NCBI RefSeq assembly: GCF_018500155.2
Contig: NZ_JAHBAK020000028.1
Location: forward strand, 1 to 64,000
DNA: 64,000 nt
Origin: Polynucleobacter sp.
GTDB lineage: Bacteria > Pseudomonadota > Gammaproteobacteria > Burkholderiales > Burkholderiaceae
Direction: 5' to 3'
The notes under the pieces were generated by a model. The model saw only the letters and a program-made list of their open reading frames with translations, had not been told where the DNA came from and made no database searches. A program made the translations under genes and the position numbers. Below, piece after piece: positions 1 to 9,448 of this stretch. How positions within the stretch are numbered: position 1 is the first letter of the stretch; each line of letters starts with the position of its first letter.

Positions 1-164
1 AGCTGGGCAGCGATATTGGGACTGACAGACCGTACGCTAGGAGGGTAAAAAACAAAGCCAACAGCATCTACCCCAGCAGAAACCGCGGAATCCACCGCCT
101 CCGAGGTCCTTAAACCGCAGATTTTGATCCGGGTTCGGCCCGGGGAATATGTCAATAAGCCCAT
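1..164 (-). CDS. trpF: phosphoribosylanthranilate isomerase, N-terminal part (cut by window edge)
   Basis: Not in the ORF track because it runs off the left edge. Reading the minus strand from the ATG at 164 gives [20 protein letters not shown] and continues open for 54 codons to base 1. The RIKICGLRT stretch is the signature first beta strand of TrpF (Lys-Ile-Cys-Gly, with the catalytic Cys), followed by the [15 protein letters not shown] segment typical of the family. TrpF isomerises N-(5-phosphoribosyl)anthranilate in tryptophan synthesis. It lies 16 bp downstream of truA on the same strand, an order common in Burkholderiales (truA-trpF-trpB-trpA). A slightly later start cannot be excluded. 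Confidence 0.88.
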   Translation of the reverse strand, partial: MGLLTYSPGRTRIKICGLRTSEAVDSAVSAGVDAVGFVFYPPSVRSVSPNIAAQ

Positions 165-180
165 AACAGAATGATAAGGC

Positions 181-1011
181 CTATCTTCCCACCACCGCGG
201 CTGGTAACCAAGAGTTTTCCAGCCACGGGCTTGGAATAGCAAATTCTTCTGGGTAGGCAATTTTGCTCAAATATAGTCCATCAGGCATAAATGTCGGGGC
301 TGCTAATTGGCGATTTTTACCTTCCAATAATTGCCCCATCCATTCAGGTTTTTGTCTACCTCGTCCAATTTGCAAAAAACTCCCGACCAGGTTTCGGACC
401 ATGTGGTGCAAAAAGGCATTACCGCGAATTCGAAAATACAGCCACGGCTTCTCCGAAATAATTTCTATGGAGTACATCGTTTTCACTGGTGTATTGCTTT
501 GACATTCTGACGATCGAAAAGCGCTAAAGTCGTGCTCACCAATGAGATATTGAGCCGCTTCTCTCATTGCCTCAACATCGAACCAAATATTTGGTGGCAA
601 CATTACATACCCTGCTCGTTGATTCATCATTGGTGAACGGCAAGGACCTGCATGTAAGGCGTAAATATAAGTCCGCTCATATGCTGAAAAACGAGCGCTA
701 AATTCTTCCGGAACAACTTTGGCCCAATTCACCACAATGGAATTTGGCAAATAGGAATTGACACCTCGCACCCATGAAAATTCTTCGCGCTCTACATGAG
801 TATCAAAGTGAATGACCTGCCCCAATGCGTGCACCCCTGCATCTGTTCTACCAGCAGTAATCGTGTTTATGGAGCTAGCATGAGTTCCTTCTGCGCCTAC
901 AAAAGCAGCAAGCGCCTTTTCTAACTCACCTTGTACTGTAGTTTGGTTTGGCTGAAGCTGCCAGCCCGCATAAGGACTGCCGTCATACTGAAGTCCGAGT
1001 GCAATACGCAT
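181..1011 (-). CDS. truA: tRNA pseudouridine(38-40) synthase TruA
   Basis: Encodes 276 aa, the usual TruA length. The protein converts uridines 38-40 of the tRNA anticodon arm to pseudouridine. The N-terminus [20 protein letters not shown] and the catalytic motif [13 protein letters not shown] (catalytic Asp about residue 57) are clear, as is the C-terminal [19 protein letters not shown] segment. It lies between fimV (16 bp upstream) and trpF (16 bp downstream) and is probably co-transcribed with both. The small plus-strand ORF at 263-502 is a shadow of this gene. Confidence 0.97.
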   Translation of the reverse strand: MRIALGLQYDGSPYAGWQLQPNQTTVQGELEKALAAFVGAEGTHASSINTITAGRTDAGVHALGQVIHFDTHVEREEFSWVRGVNSYLPNSIVVNWAKVVPEEFSARFSAYERTYIYALHAGPCRSPMMNQRAGYVMLPPNIWFDVEAMREAAQYLIGEHDFSAFRSSECQSNTPVKTMYSIEIISEKPWLYFRIRGNAFLHHMVRNLVGSFLQIGRGRQKPEWMGQLLEGKNRQLAAPTFMPDGLYLSKIAYPEEFAIPSPWLENSWLPAAVVGR

Positions 1012-1027
1012 CGTCAGCTACCTCAGA

Positions 1028-2425
1028 TTAAGCTTGACGATGAGAGAGCTCTGACAATAGACCCTGCGCTTCAATAGTGATTGAAGGATCCACTGAATTA
1101 CTCATCACCAACACTTCCTCCAGCGATTTCTTGGCAGATGCAAAGTCTTCAATAGTGATATAGGCGCGCGCTAAGTTCAGTTTTACGCGCAGAGTATCTG
1201 CTAAAGGATTATTGGCTGGGGGATTTACAAAAGGTGCCACTTCTTTAGGCACCTCTTTTGCAGGCTTAGAAAGGTCAAGATCAATCCCAGCAAATAGCGC
1301 CTTAGCGCGTTCTGGCATTTCAAACGCTGCTCCCATGGTAGGAGGTACGAGTGGTTTATGAATCGCTGTGTTTTTTGCCTCAAACGAAGGTGTATCTGAA
1401 CGACGTGCATTGCGTGCCAACACCCACAAAAGCAAGCCAGTGAAAGCAATCAGCCCAATGCCTAAGACAGCCGGGCCAAATCCACCTAATCCAAAGTTGT
1501 TCTCGGCAGATTTATTGGCTTTGGATTTCTCTAACATACGCTGTAAGTCAGCAATGTTTTTTTCAAGCTCTGCAACGCGTGCTTTTGCTTGCTCCAACTC
1601 TTTCTCTTGTGCTACCAAGTTTTCTGTAAAGCGCCGCTCTTGTTCATTGCCTTGGGCACTGGAGCCAATCTTTAAACGATCCTTACCAGCAGGAACATCT
1701 TGAGATGGGCTGGCTTTTGTCTCACCACTATTGCCATCTTTAGAGCTTTGTTCTGCGCGCCATTGTTCATTTGCATCAGCCACAAACTGATAAGCCTCTG
1801 CTGGACTAATTGAGCGCACGAGTGCTTGACTGGGTTTGCTGAGCTCTGCGCCAGCTGCCAAGCGATTAATGCTACCACTAGCAAACGCATCTGGATTCGC
1901 TTTGTATAAAGCCATAATGGCTTGATCCAATGAGGCACCTTCTAATTGAGGGGCCATGAGTAACGCAATTTCAGATAAGGTTTGACCAGGCTTAACAACA
2001 ATTTTCTGGGTGTCGCCAACTAACAATGTAAATGTTTTAGTAATGCTGCCACTAGACCAGCTGAGGTTAACTACTACATCTAAAAATGGATCATCTGTGA
2101 CAGGAACTGGGTTGACGGTTTCCACCAGTACCATCAACGCTTCGGCGCGATTACGGTACACCATCGCCTGAGGATTGAGATCTAAAACCTTTTGTGAGAT
2201 ACCTAAACGTTCGTAAGATGATTTAGTGGGCAAAGCAACCTTGAGCGAATCTAATGTCCCCTTCTCATCCTCTGCAACCCGAATAGGAATTTCGACACGC
2301 AAAGGTTCGCCAGGACGAGACTGGAGTTGCGGAGATCCAAGGGTTACCGCCCAAGTTGTACAAGCCCAACTTAGCAAAACAAAGCATAGCGCTTTGAGCT
2401 TGCGAAGTTGGGGCGTAGGTAACAT
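1028..2425 (-). CDS. fimV: FimV-like inner-membrane protein with LysM-like and C-terminal FimV domains
   Basis: Encodes 465 aa, short for FimV (Pseudomonas FimV is over 900 aa). Visible order: signal peptide or anchor (about 8-26); FimV N-terminal domain starting AVTLGSPQLQSRPGEPLRVEIPI (about 27-135); LysM-like segment KIVVKPGQTLSEIALLMAP (about 141-200); low-complexity linker; coiled coil (about 263-305); transmembrane helix (about 313-337); C-terminal FimV/TPR-like segment NLARAYITIEDFASAKKSLEEVL. FimV proteins organise the cell pole and type IV pilus functions through peptidoglycan binding; that role here is inferred from the family. It follows asd by 18 bp. The acidic repeat region of long FimV proteins is absent. 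Confidence 0.88.
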   Translation of the reverse strand: MLPTPQLRKLKALCFVLLSWACTTWAVTLGSPQLQSRPGEPLRVEIPIRVAEDEKGTLDSLKVALPTKSSYERLGISQKVLDLNPQAMVYRNRAEALMVLVETVNPVPVTDDPFLDVVVNLSWSSGSITKTFTLLVGDTQKIVVKPGQTLSEIALLMAPQLEGASLDQAIMALYKANPDAFASGSINRLAAGAELSKPSQALVRSISPAEAYQFVADANEQWRAEQSSKDGNSGETKASPSQDVPAGKDRLKIGSSAQGNEQERRFTENLVAQEKELEQAKARVAELEKNIADLQRMLEKSKANKSAENNFGLGGFGPAVLGIGLIAFTGLLLWVLARNARRSDTPSFEAKNTAIHKPLVPPTMGAAFEMPERAKALFAGIDLDLSKPAKEVPKEVAPFVNPPANNPLADTLRVKLNLARAYITIEDFASAKKSLEEVLVMSNSVDPSITIEAQGLLSELSHRQA

Positions 2426-2443
2426 CAGAACAATAAAAGAGAA

Positions 2444-3601
2444 TTATTTCTCGAGCAGGATGCGAAGCATGCGACGTAATGGCTCAGCAGCTCCCCATAA
2501 CAATTGGTCGCCGACCGTGAACGCACCCAGATACTCAGGACCCATAGCTAATTTATGCAAGCGGCCAATAGGCACGGTCAAAGTACCACTAATAGCGGCT
2601 GGAGATAAATCTCGTTCAGTTGTTTCGCGATCATTAGGCACGACTTTTACCCACTGATTATCGTTAGCCAAAATCGTTTCGATCTCCTTGAGTGGAATAT
2701 CTTTTTTGAGTTTGACTGTCAAACCCTGTGAGTGACAGCGCATCGCACCAACACGAACACATAAACCATCAATCGGAATGCTACCTGGCGTACGGAATGC
2801 AGGACGTCCTAAGATCTTATTAAATTCAGCTCCGCCCTTCCACTCTTCTTTGGTCTGACCATTTTCGACAGGAACATCAATCCATGGAATCAAGCTACCT
2901 GCTAGAGCAGTATTACGGAAATTCTTTTTCGGAAAGTCAGCAGAGCGCAGCGTCTCTGTCACCTTGCGATCGATATCTAAAATCCAGGAGGATGGGTCGG
3001 CTAACTCAGCAGCAACGCTATCGCGCAACGCACCCATTTGCAAAAGGAGTTCACGCATATTTTGTGCGCCAGCTCCAGATGCAGCCTGGTAAGTCATGGC
3101 ACTGATCCACTCCACCAAATCAGCCTTTACCAATCCACCCATAGCCATCATCATCAAGCTCACTGTGCAGTTTGCGCCAATCCAGTTTTTGCCACCAGCT
3201 GCTAATGCCTTATCGATGACAGTGCGATTGACTGGATCCAGAATCAAAACTGCGTCATCTTTCATGCGTAATGCGCTTGCGGCATCAATCCAATGACCAT
3301 TCCAACCCGCAGCGCGTAATTTTGGGAAGATTTCATTGGTATAGTCGCCACCCTGGCAAGTCAAAATAATGTCGCAGCGTGACAATGCATTGATGTCATT
3401 AGCATCCTGAAGCTTGCTTTCACCTTTGCTGACTTTTTTGCCATTGAGCAAAGGCACTTCTCCGCCAGCTTGGCTCGTGCTAAAGAAAACTGGCTCAATT
3501 AGATCAAAATCTTTTTCAGCAAGCATGCGTTCCATCAAAACGCTACCGACCATACCGCGCCAGCCAACCAAACCTACTAATGGTGTATTTGAATTTGCCA
3601 T
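2444..3601 (-). CDS. asd: aspartate-semialdehyde dehydrogenase
   Basis: Encodes 385 aa. Reduces aspartyl-4-phosphate with NADPH to aspartate semialdehyde, the branch point to lysine/diaminopimelate, threonine and methionine. The N-terminal nucleotide-binding loop [17 protein letters not shown] and the catalytic cysteine in [17 protein letters not shown] (Cys about 145) are present, and the length and sequence fit the Gram-negative type. It lies 56 bp downstream of leuB. No clear Shine-Dalgarno precedes the ATG (upstream bases on the coding strand are GATAGTGAAATC), so it may have its own weak start or rely on coupling. Confidence 0.97.
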   Translation of the reverse strand: MANSNTPLVGLVGWRGMVGSVLMERMLAEKDFDLIEPVFFSTSQAGGEVPLLNGKKVSKGESKLQDANDINALSRCDIILTCQGGDYTNEIFPKLRAAGWNGHWIDAASALRMKDDAVLILDPVNRTVIDKALAAGGKNWIGANCTVSLMMMAMGGLVKADLVEWISAMTYQAASGAGAQNMRELLLQMGALRDSVAAELADPSSWILDIDRKVTETLRSADFPKKNFRNTALAGSLIPWIDVPVENGQTKEEWKGGAEFNKILGRPAFRTPGSIPIDGLCVRVGAMRCHSQGLTVKLKKDIPLKEIETILANDNQWVKVVPNDRETTERDLSPAAISGTLTVPIGRLHKLAMGPEYLGAFTVGDQLLWGAAEPLRRMLRILLEK

Positions 3602-3657
3602 GATTTCACTATCTATAAAAAGTTTTATTACTATCGCTGTTATTAATCGCCCAATGC

Positions 3658-4728
3658 TTATGCGAGAGCTGCTACAACTGCATCACCCATTTGTACAGTG
3701 CTGACCTTTTGAGTGCCTTCTGTAAAAATATCCGCAGTACGTAACCCCTGCGCCAATACCTTTTGTACTGCTTTTTCAATACGCTCCGCTTCTGCTGGCA
3801 TTCCTAATGAATACCGCAACATCATGGCAGCAGACAAAATCGTTGCCAAAGGATTAGCAATTCCTTTGCCAGCAATGTCTGGTGCTGAACCATGGCTTGG
3901 CTCATACAAGCCCTTGTTGTTTTTATCGAGCGAAGCCGAAGGCAGCATACCAATGGAGCCCGTCAACATCGCCGCTTCATCAGACAGAATATCGCCAAAA
4001 AGATTCCCTGTCACCACCACGTCAAATGCCTTAGGAGCTTTCACCAACTGCATAGCGGCGTTATCCACATACATGTGAGATAACTCAACGTCTGGGTAGT
4101 CTTTTGCCACTCGAATCATGACTTCGCGCCAGAGTTGAGAAGTCTCAAGAACATTCGCCTTATCAACGCTACAAACCTTTTTGCCGCGCTTGCGAGCTGC
4201 CTCAAATGCGACGCGTCCAATACGTTCCACTTCAGGCTCGCTGTAATGCATAGTGTCAAAACCTTCACGCGCTCCTTTAAAAAGCGCCAGCTCTGAAGTA
4301 CGAATTCCGCGTGGTTGACCAAAATAGATATCTCCATTGAGTTCACGCACAATCAAAATATCTAGACCACCAATAATTTCTGGCTTTAGGCTAGAAGCTG
4401 CAGTGAGTTCTGGATAACAAATAGCAGGCCTAAAGTTCGCAAACAACTCCAAGTGTTTGCGTAATCCTAAAATTGCTTGCTCTGGGCGAAGTTCACGGGC
4501 CAGTGTGTCATATTTCCAGTCGCCAACTGCACCAAATAAAATGGCATCCGCTTTTTTTGCCAGCTCAAGAGTTGCTGGGGGTAAGGGATGACCAGCAACA
4601 TCATACGCAGCCCCACCAACAGGCGCCTCTTCTAAATCAAGATTGAGTCCGAGCGCCTTGAGCACACGAACAGCTTGAACAACGATTTCCGGGCCGATCC
4701 CATCGCCCGGGAGAACTGCAATTTTCAT
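3658..4728 (-). CDS. leuB: 3-isopropylmalate dehydrogenase
   Basis: Encodes 356 aa, normal for LeuB. Oxidatively decarboxylates 3-isopropylmalate to 2-oxoisocaproate with NAD, the third step of leucine synthesis. The N-terminal GDGIGPEIV motif and the C-terminal signature [26 protein letters not shown] are visible, with the metal-binding aspartates in place. It lies 23 bp downstream of leuD, so leuC, an entericidin gene, leuD and leuB form one run. The first gene of the pathway, leuA, is not in the window. Confidence 0.98.
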   Translation of the reverse strand: MKIAVLPGDGIGPEIVVQAVRVLKALGLNLDLEEAPVGGAAYDVAGHPLPPATLELAKKADAILFGAVGDWKYDTLARELRPEQAILGLRKHLELFANFRPAICYPELTAASSLKPEIIGGLDILIVRELNGDIYFGQPRGIRTSELALFKGAREGFDTMHYSEPEVERIGRVAFEAARKRGKKVCSVDKANVLETSQLWREVMIRVAKDYPDVELSHMYVDNAAMQLVKAPKAFDVVVTGNLFGDILSDEAAMLTGSIGMLPSASLDKNNKGLYEPSHGSAPDIAGKGIANPLATILSAAMMLRYSLGMPAEAERIEKAVQKVLAQGLRTADIFTEGTQKVSTVQMGDAVVAALA

Positions 4729-4751
4729 GAAAAACCCTTAAATCTACAAAA

Positions 4752-5399
4752 TTACGGCAATTGAGTTGCAAGCCAAGGCATCTTGAGGATGCGCTCTGCT
4801 TCATAAGCCTTAATTTTATCTGCATGGCGGAGGGTTAAGCCAATATCGTCAAGGCCATTAAGGAGGCAATACTTCCTAAATGGGGTAATGTCGAAGCTAT
4901 AGGCTGTGCCATCAGGGGTGATAACTTGTTGCGCCTCAAGATCGATAGTCAATTGATAGCCATTAAACGCTTGGGTTTCGTTAAATAGGTGATCAACCTG
5001 GATTTCAGTTAAAACAATCGGCAAAAGGCCATTTTTATAGCAGTTATTGAAAAAGATGTCCGCAAAACTAGGGGCAATCACCGCTCTAAAGCCAAACTGA
5101 TCTAAGGCCCAGGGAGCATGTTCACGTGAGCTACCGCAACCAAAATTTTTGCGTGCCAACAAAATCCCTGCGCCTTTGTAGCGAGGCTGATTGAGAACAA
5201 AGTCGGGATTGATGGGTCGAGTGCTGCAATCTTGACCTGGCTCACCATGATCTAGATAACGCCATTCATCAAATAGGTTTTGACCAAATCCAGTTTTCTT
5301 AATCGACTTTAGAAACTGTTTTGGAATGATGGCATCGGTATCCACGTTCTCGCGATTAAGCGGGGCTACTACACCTTTGTATACCGTAAATTTTTCCAT
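4752..5399 (-). CDS. leuD: 3-isopropylmalate dehydratase small subunit
   Basis: Encodes 215 aa, the swivel (aconitase C-terminal-like) subunit of isopropylmalate isomerase. Characteristic stretches are [22 protein letters not shown] at the N-terminus and [20 protein letters not shown], the substrate-binding GCGSSREHA motif. Together with LeuC it converts 2-isopropylmalate to 3-isopropylmalate. A small entericidin-like lipoprotein gene separates it from leuC. Confidence 0.98.
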   Translation of the reverse strand: MEKFTVYKGVVAPLNRENVDTDAIIPKQFLKSIKKTGFGQNLFDEWRYLDHGEPGQDCSTRPINPDFVLNQPRYKGAGILLARKNFGCGSSREHAPWALDQFGFRAVIAPSFADIFFNNCYKNGLLPIVLTEIQVDHLFNETQAFNGYQLTIDLEAQQVITPDGTAYSFDITPFRKYCLLNGLDDIGLTLRHADKIKAYEAERILKMPWLATQLP

Positions 5400-5427
5400 G
5401 ATGCTGACTTTGTTTCTTGAGTTGTAT

Positions 5428-5628
5428 TTATTTCACAGGAGTAACGACAACATCCTTACCCTTGGTTTGAGATTGGTTCTGAGAGGACCCTGATCCACCC
5501 ATCGATGTACCCATCTTTTGCAAGTCTTTTCCAACGCCTTCCATCGTGCTGCTACAAGCAGAAATGACTACACCAGTAACTCCAACCAAAGCTAATCGAG
5601 TAATCAATGAGATTGATGAAAATTTCAT
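5428..5628 (-). CDS. entericidin A/B-like small lipoprotein
   Basis: The track gives a 105-aa ORF starting at 5745 inside leuC. The start at 5628 is far better: it follows AAGGGAAAGAAC (strong Shine-Dalgarno) and begins a lipoprotein signal peptide. The 66-aa product is [25 protein letters not shown] followed by [18 protein letters not shown]. The lipobox VISAC and the post-cysteine pattern resemble EcnA/EcnB (C-N-T-xxG-x-G-x-D). Entericidins are tiny envelope lipoproteins; in enterobacteria EcnB is bacteriolytic and EcnA its antidote, and function elsewhere is little known. It sits between leuC (10 bp) and leuD (28 bp) on the same strand and is probably translated from the leu mRNA. Confidence 0.8.
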   Translation of the reverse strand: MKFSSISLITRLALVGVTGVVISACSSTMEGVGKDLQKMGTSMGGSGSSQNQSQTKGKDVVVTPVK

Positions 5629-5638
5629 GTTCTTTCCC

Positions 5639-7048
5639 TTATGAAATCTTACGAACATCAACAAAATGACCTTCAATAGCTGCTGCTGCAGCCATAGCAG
5701 GACTAACGAGATGAGTGCGACCGCCATTACCTTGGCGACCCTCAAAATTACGATTAGAAGTTGATGCGCAACGTTCGCCCGGCTCTAAACGATCGGCATT
5801 CATGGCTAAGCACATAGAGCAACCGGGCTCGCGCCACTCAAAACCTGCGGCCTTGAAAATACGATCCAAGCCTTCACGCTCTGCTTGCGCCTTCACCAAA
5901 CCAGATCCCGGAACCACCATCGCCAATTTGACATTTGGGGCAACCTTTTTACCAATACGATCAACCACTTTGGCGGCAGCGCGAATATCTTCAATACGAC
6001 TGTTAGTGCATGAACCGATAAATACTTTATCAACAGTAATACTGCTCAGTGGTGTATTGGGAACAAGATTCATGTACTCCAAAGCACGCTCAATGGCATT
6101 TCGCTTATTGGGATCGCGCTCTTTCTCTGGATCCGGTACTCGACCATCAATCGATAACACCATCTCAGGAGAAGTACCCCAAGTTACCTGTGGCGCAATT
6201 TCTTCTGCGCGCAATTCAACAACAGAATCAAATTTGGCATCAGGATCAGAGTGCAATGTTCTCCAATACTGCAGTGCCTGAAGAAGTGCTGGGCCCTTAG
6301 GGGCGTATGGGCGACCTTGAACATATTCGATAGTGGTTTCATCAACAGCAACCAAACCAGAGCGTGCACCCGCTTCAATTGCCATGTTACAAAGGGTCAT
6401 GCGACCCTCCATAGAGAGATTGCGAATCGCTTCGCCCGCAAACTCAATGGTGTAACCAGTACCACCTGCAGTGCCTATTTTGCCAATCACTGCCAACACA
6501 ATATCTTTGGCTGATGCACCTGGCTGTAAGCGACCATCTACACGCACCAACATATTTTTGCTTTTTTTCATGAGCAAAGTTTGTGTGGCCAATACATGCT
6601 CTACTTCAGAGGTACCTATTCCAAATGCCAATGCGCCAAACGCACCGTGTGTGCTGGTATGAGAATCGCCACACACCACAGTCATTCCAGGCAAAGTTGC
6701 GCCCTGCTCTGGCCCAATCACATGGACAATACCCTGGCGGGCATCGTTCATTTTGTATTGAGTAATCCCAAAGGCATCGCAATTTTGATCAAGAGTGTCG
6801 ACCTGCAATTTGGAAATGGGGTCGGCAATGCCTTGCGAGCGATCCGTCGTTGGAACATTGTGATCAGAAACCGCCAAATTGGCGGAAATACGCCAAACTG
6901 GACGGCCAGCCAGATTTAATCCTTCAAATGCTTGAGGGCTAGTTACCTCATGCAGCAATTGACGATCGATATAGATCGTGGCTGTGCCATCCTCTTCTGA
7001 GTAAACAACGTGGTCATCCCACAATTTGTCATAAAGCGTACGAGACAT
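5639..7048 (-). CDS. leuC: 3-isopropylmalate dehydratase large subunit
   Basis: Encodes 469 aa. The aconitase-fold large subunit of isopropylmalate isomerase carries a 4Fe-4S cluster. [41 protein letters not shown] and [34 protein letters not shown] hold the three cluster cysteines and substrate-binding residues. The gene starts only 17 bp after the gltA stop codon, with AAGG as ribosome-binding site, leaving no room for a separate promoter or leucine attenuator between gltA and leuC. Confidence 0.98.
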   Translation of the reverse strand: MSRTLYDKLWDDHVVYSEEDGTATIYIDRQLLHEVTSPQAFEGLNLAGRPVWRISANLAVSDHNVPTTDRSQGIADPISKLQVDTLDQNCDAFGITQYKMNDARQGIVHVIGPEQGATLPGMTVVCGDSHTSTHGAFGALAFGIGTSEVEHVLATQTLLMKKSKNMLVRVDGRLQPGASAKDIVLAVIGKIGTAGGTGYTIEFAGEAIRNLSMEGRMTLCNMAIEAGARSGLVAVDETTIEYVQGRPYAPKGPALLQALQYWRTLHSDPDAKFDSVVELRAEEIAPQVTWGTSPEMVLSIDGRVPDPEKERDPNKRNAIERALEYMNLVPNTPLSSITVDKVFIGSCTNSRIEDIRAAAKVVDRIGKKVAPNVKLAMVVPGSGLVKAQAEREGLDRIFKAAGFEWREPGCSMCLAMNADRLEPGERCASTSNRNFEGRQGNGGRTHLVSPAMAAAAAIEGHFVDVRKIS

Positions 7049-7065
7049 GAGAGACCTTAAAACCT

Positions 7066-8379
7066 TTACTTACGAACAGAAATATTGGGAACCTTGCGCG
7101 AAGTTTCACCAACGTACAACTGACGTGGACGTCCAATCTTGTACTCTGGATCAGTAATCATTTCTTCCCACTGAGCAATCCAGCCAACTGTTCTAGCTAA
7201 TGCAAAGATACAGGTAAACATTTCTGTTGGGATGCCCAAAGCACGTTGGACGATGCCTGAATAGAAGTCAACGTTTGGATACAACTTACGGCTTACAAAG
7301 TAATCGTCTTCCAATGCAATCTTCTCGAGCGTCATGGCGAGCTTGAACAATGGATCATCTTGAAGACCAAGCTCATTCAACACTTCATAACATGTCTCAC
7401 GCATTAATTTAGCGCGTGGATCGAAGTTTTTATACACACGGTGACCGAAGCCCATCAAACGTACGCCAGAATTCTTATCTTTTACTTGCGCGATAAATTC
7501 ATGGATCTTCTCAACACCACCTTGTGCCTGGATTTCATTCAACATCTGCAGGCAAGCTTCGTTGGCGCCGCCGTGAGCAGGACCCCAGAGGCAAGCAATA
7601 CCAGCGGAAATGGCAGCAAACGGATTGGTGCCTGAAGAGCCGCACAAACGTACTGTTGATGTAGAGGCGTTTTGCTCATGATCAGCATGCAATGTAAAAA
7701 TACGATCCAATGCACGAACTAATACTGGATTGACTTTGTATTCTTCACATGGTGTTGCAAACATCATGCGCATGAAGTTTGCGGTGTATGACAAGGAATT
7801 ATCTGGATAGATAAATGGTTGTCCAACAGAATACTTATAAGCCATCGCAACCAATGTAGGCATCTTCGCAATCAAACGAATTTGCGCCACTTCGCGAGCA
7901 TAAGCGTCGCTGTAATCAATTTCGTCATGGTAGAACGCAGCCATAGCGCCTACCAAACCGGTCAACACAGACATAGGATGGGCATCGCGACGGAATCCAC
8001 GCAAGAAGAATTGCATCTGCTCATGAACCATGGTGTGGTGCATGACCATATTTTCAAAATCCTTCTTCTCTTTAGCATTTGGTAATTCGCCATTGATCAA
8101 GAGGTAGCAAACTTCCAAGAAGTCGCAATTACCAGCTAGATCCTCAATGGGATAACCGCGATAGAGCAACTCACCCTTATCGCCATCAATGTAAGTAATT
8201 TTGCTATTGCATGACGCAGTAGAAAGGAAGCCGGAATCGTAAGTGAACTTACCAGTCTGACCATAGAGCTTACGAATATCGATTACATCAGGACCGACAG
8301 TCCCTTTGTAAATTGGCAGATCAATATCTGGTGTGCCATCCGAAAACGAGAGTTTTGCTTTGATGTCCGATTCAATCAT
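7066..8379 (-). CDS. gltA: citrate synthase (type II, hexameric class)
   Basis: Encodes 437 aa, typical of Gram-negative NADH-sensitive citrate synthase. Condenses acetyl-CoA with oxaloacetate. The active-site stretch [18 protein letters not shown], the earlier histidine region [16 protein letters not shown] and the N-terminal [37 protein letters not shown] are clear. AAGGA lies 8 bp before the ATG. It is 82 bp downstream of sdhE and 17 bp upstream of leuC, all on the same strand. Confidence 0.98.
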   Translation of the reverse strand: MIESDIKAKLSFSDGTPDIDLPIYKGTVGPDVIDIRKLYGQTGKFTYDSGFLSTASCNSKITYIDGDKGELLYRGYPIEDLAGNCDFLEVCYLLINGELPNAKEKKDFENMVMHHTMVHEQMQFFLRGFRRDAHPMSVLTGLVGAMAAFYHDEIDYSDAYAREVAQIRLIAKMPTLVAMAYKYSVGQPFIYPDNSLSYTANFMRMMFATPCEEYKVNPVLVRALDRIFTLHADHEQNASTSTVRLCGSSGTNPFAAISAGIACLWGPAHGGANEACLQMLNEIQAQGGVEKIHEFIAQVKDKNSGVRLMGFGHRVYKNFDPRAKLMRETCYEVLNELGLQDDPLFKLAMTLEKIALEDDYFVSRKLYPNVDFYSGIVQRALGIPTEMFTCIFALARTVGWIAQWEEMITDPEYKIGRPRQLYVGETSRKVPNISVRK

Positions 8380-8461
8380 TTCTAATCCTTAGTCATTCAA
8401 AATTATGATTAATACACTATTCGTTCACACGCCTACACTGCTAATGCACCAAAATGCTGAA

Positions 8462-8731
8462 TTACTTCTCTCTCAGCTTTTGTAATACCGCCTTGAAGGA
8501 ATCCGATTGCATTTCCTTTTCCAGCCCAACTATTGCGTCTTTTCGACCGATCAATAAATCCATGAGATCGTTATCGTCTAAAGCCAATAGTTGACTCAAT
8601 ACCTTTCCTTCTTCTACGCTTAGCTGAGCACCATAGCGCTCAAAGAAACGCTGCAGAATCAGATCGTTTTCCAGCAAGCCCCTGCGAGCATCACTCTTTA
8701 AACGATATAACTCTGCATTTCCGAGGGTCAT
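8462..8731 (-). CDS. sdhE: succinate dehydrogenase assembly factor SdhE
   Basis: Encodes 89 aa, the normal size. SdhE (YgfY, Sdh5 family) promotes covalent flavinylation of SdhA. The diagnostic RGxxE motif is present as RRGLLENDLI (Arg17-Glu21), followed by the all-helical FFERYGAQLSVEEGKVLSQLLALDDNDLMDLLIGR. The start overlaps the sdhB stop by 4 nt (ATGA), indicating translational coupling within the sdh operon. Confidence 0.95.
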   Translation of the reverse strand: MTLGNAELYRLKSDARRGLLENDLILQRFFERYGAQLSVEEGKVLSQLLALDDNDLMDLLIGRKDAIVGLEKEMQSDSFKAVLQKLREK

Positions 8732-9432
8732 ACTGCCCTACGAACCATCAACTCCTTGATCTTGCCAATTGCCTTGGTTGGATTCAAATGCTTAGGACAT
8801 ACATCCACGCAATTCATAATCGTGTGGCAACGGAACAAGCGGTATGGATCTTCAAGGTTATCCAAGCGACGTGCAGTTTCTTCATCACGGCTATCTGCAA
8901 TAAAGCGATACGCTTGCAACAAGCCTGCAGGACCAACAAACTTATCTGGATTCCACCAGAATGATGGGCATGAAGTGGAGCAAGAAGCGCACAAGATGCA
9001 CTCGTACAAACCATTTAACTCTTCACGCTCTTCAGGGCTTTGTAAACGCTCTTTTTCTGGAGGTGGATTGTCATTGACCAAATATGGCTTGATAGACAAG
9101 TACTGCTTAAAGAACAATGTCATGTCAACGATCAAATCACGCACTACTGGCAAGCCAGGTAATGGGCGCAAGGTAATTACTTTTGGCAAAGTCAACATAT
9201 TGGTCAAACAGGCCAAACCATTTTTACCATTGATGTTCATCGCATCGGAACCACACACGCCTTCACGACAAGAGCGGCGATAAGAAATCGTTTCGTCTTG
9301 TTTCTTTAATGAGATCAGTGCGTCCAACAACATACGCTCACCTTTGAGCTCAAGCTCATAGCGCTGCATACGTGGTGCTGCATCGACATCTGGGTCGTAA
9401 CGATAAATTTCAAATATACGGATATCACTCAT
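8728..9432 (-). CDS. sdhB: succinate dehydrogenase iron-sulfur subunit
   Basis: Encodes 234 aa. Carries electrons from SdhA to ubiquinone through three clusters. Cluster ligands are visible: CREGVCGSDAMNING (2Fe-2S), CILCASCSTSCPSFWWN (4Fe-4S) and CHTIMNCVDVCPKHLNP (3Fe-4S). Peripheral membrane subunit of complex II on the cytoplasmic face. Lies 16 bp after sdhA and overlaps sdhE. Confidence 0.98.
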   Translation of the reverse strand: MSDIRIFEIYRYDPDVDAAPRMQRYELELKGERMLLDALISLKKQDETISYRRSCREGVCGSDAMNINGKNGLACLTNMLTLPKVITLRPLPGLPVVRDLIVDMTLFFKQYLSIKPYLVNDNPPPEKERLQSPEEREELNGLYECILCASCSTSCPSFWWNPDKFVGPAGLLQAYRFIADSRDEETARRLDNLEDPYRLFRCHTIMNCVDVCPKHLNPTKAIGKIKELMVRRAV

Positions 9433-9448
9433 TCTCTATCTCTCTTGC

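Noticed and set aside
2226-2657. 143-aa plus-strand ORF across the fimV/asd junction
   Set aside because: It is antisense to two clear genes, has no family likeness and no ribosome-binding site; a shadow ORF.
5629-5745. Longer 105-aa start of the entericidin-like ORF
   Set aside because: It lies inside leuC, lacks a ribosome-binding site, and would bury the lipoprotein signal peptide internally.
5715-6281. 188-aa plus-strand ORF over leuC
   Set aside because: Antisense shadow of a fully supported gene; low-complexity Ser/Arg-rich translation without recognisable domains.
7049-7065. Leucine attenuator or leader peptide before leuC
   Set aside because: Only 17 bp separate gltA and leuC, with no room for a leader peptide or hairpins.
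8756-9283. 175-aa plus-strand ORF over sdhB
   Set aside because: Antisense to sdhB codons; no start signal or conserved motif.
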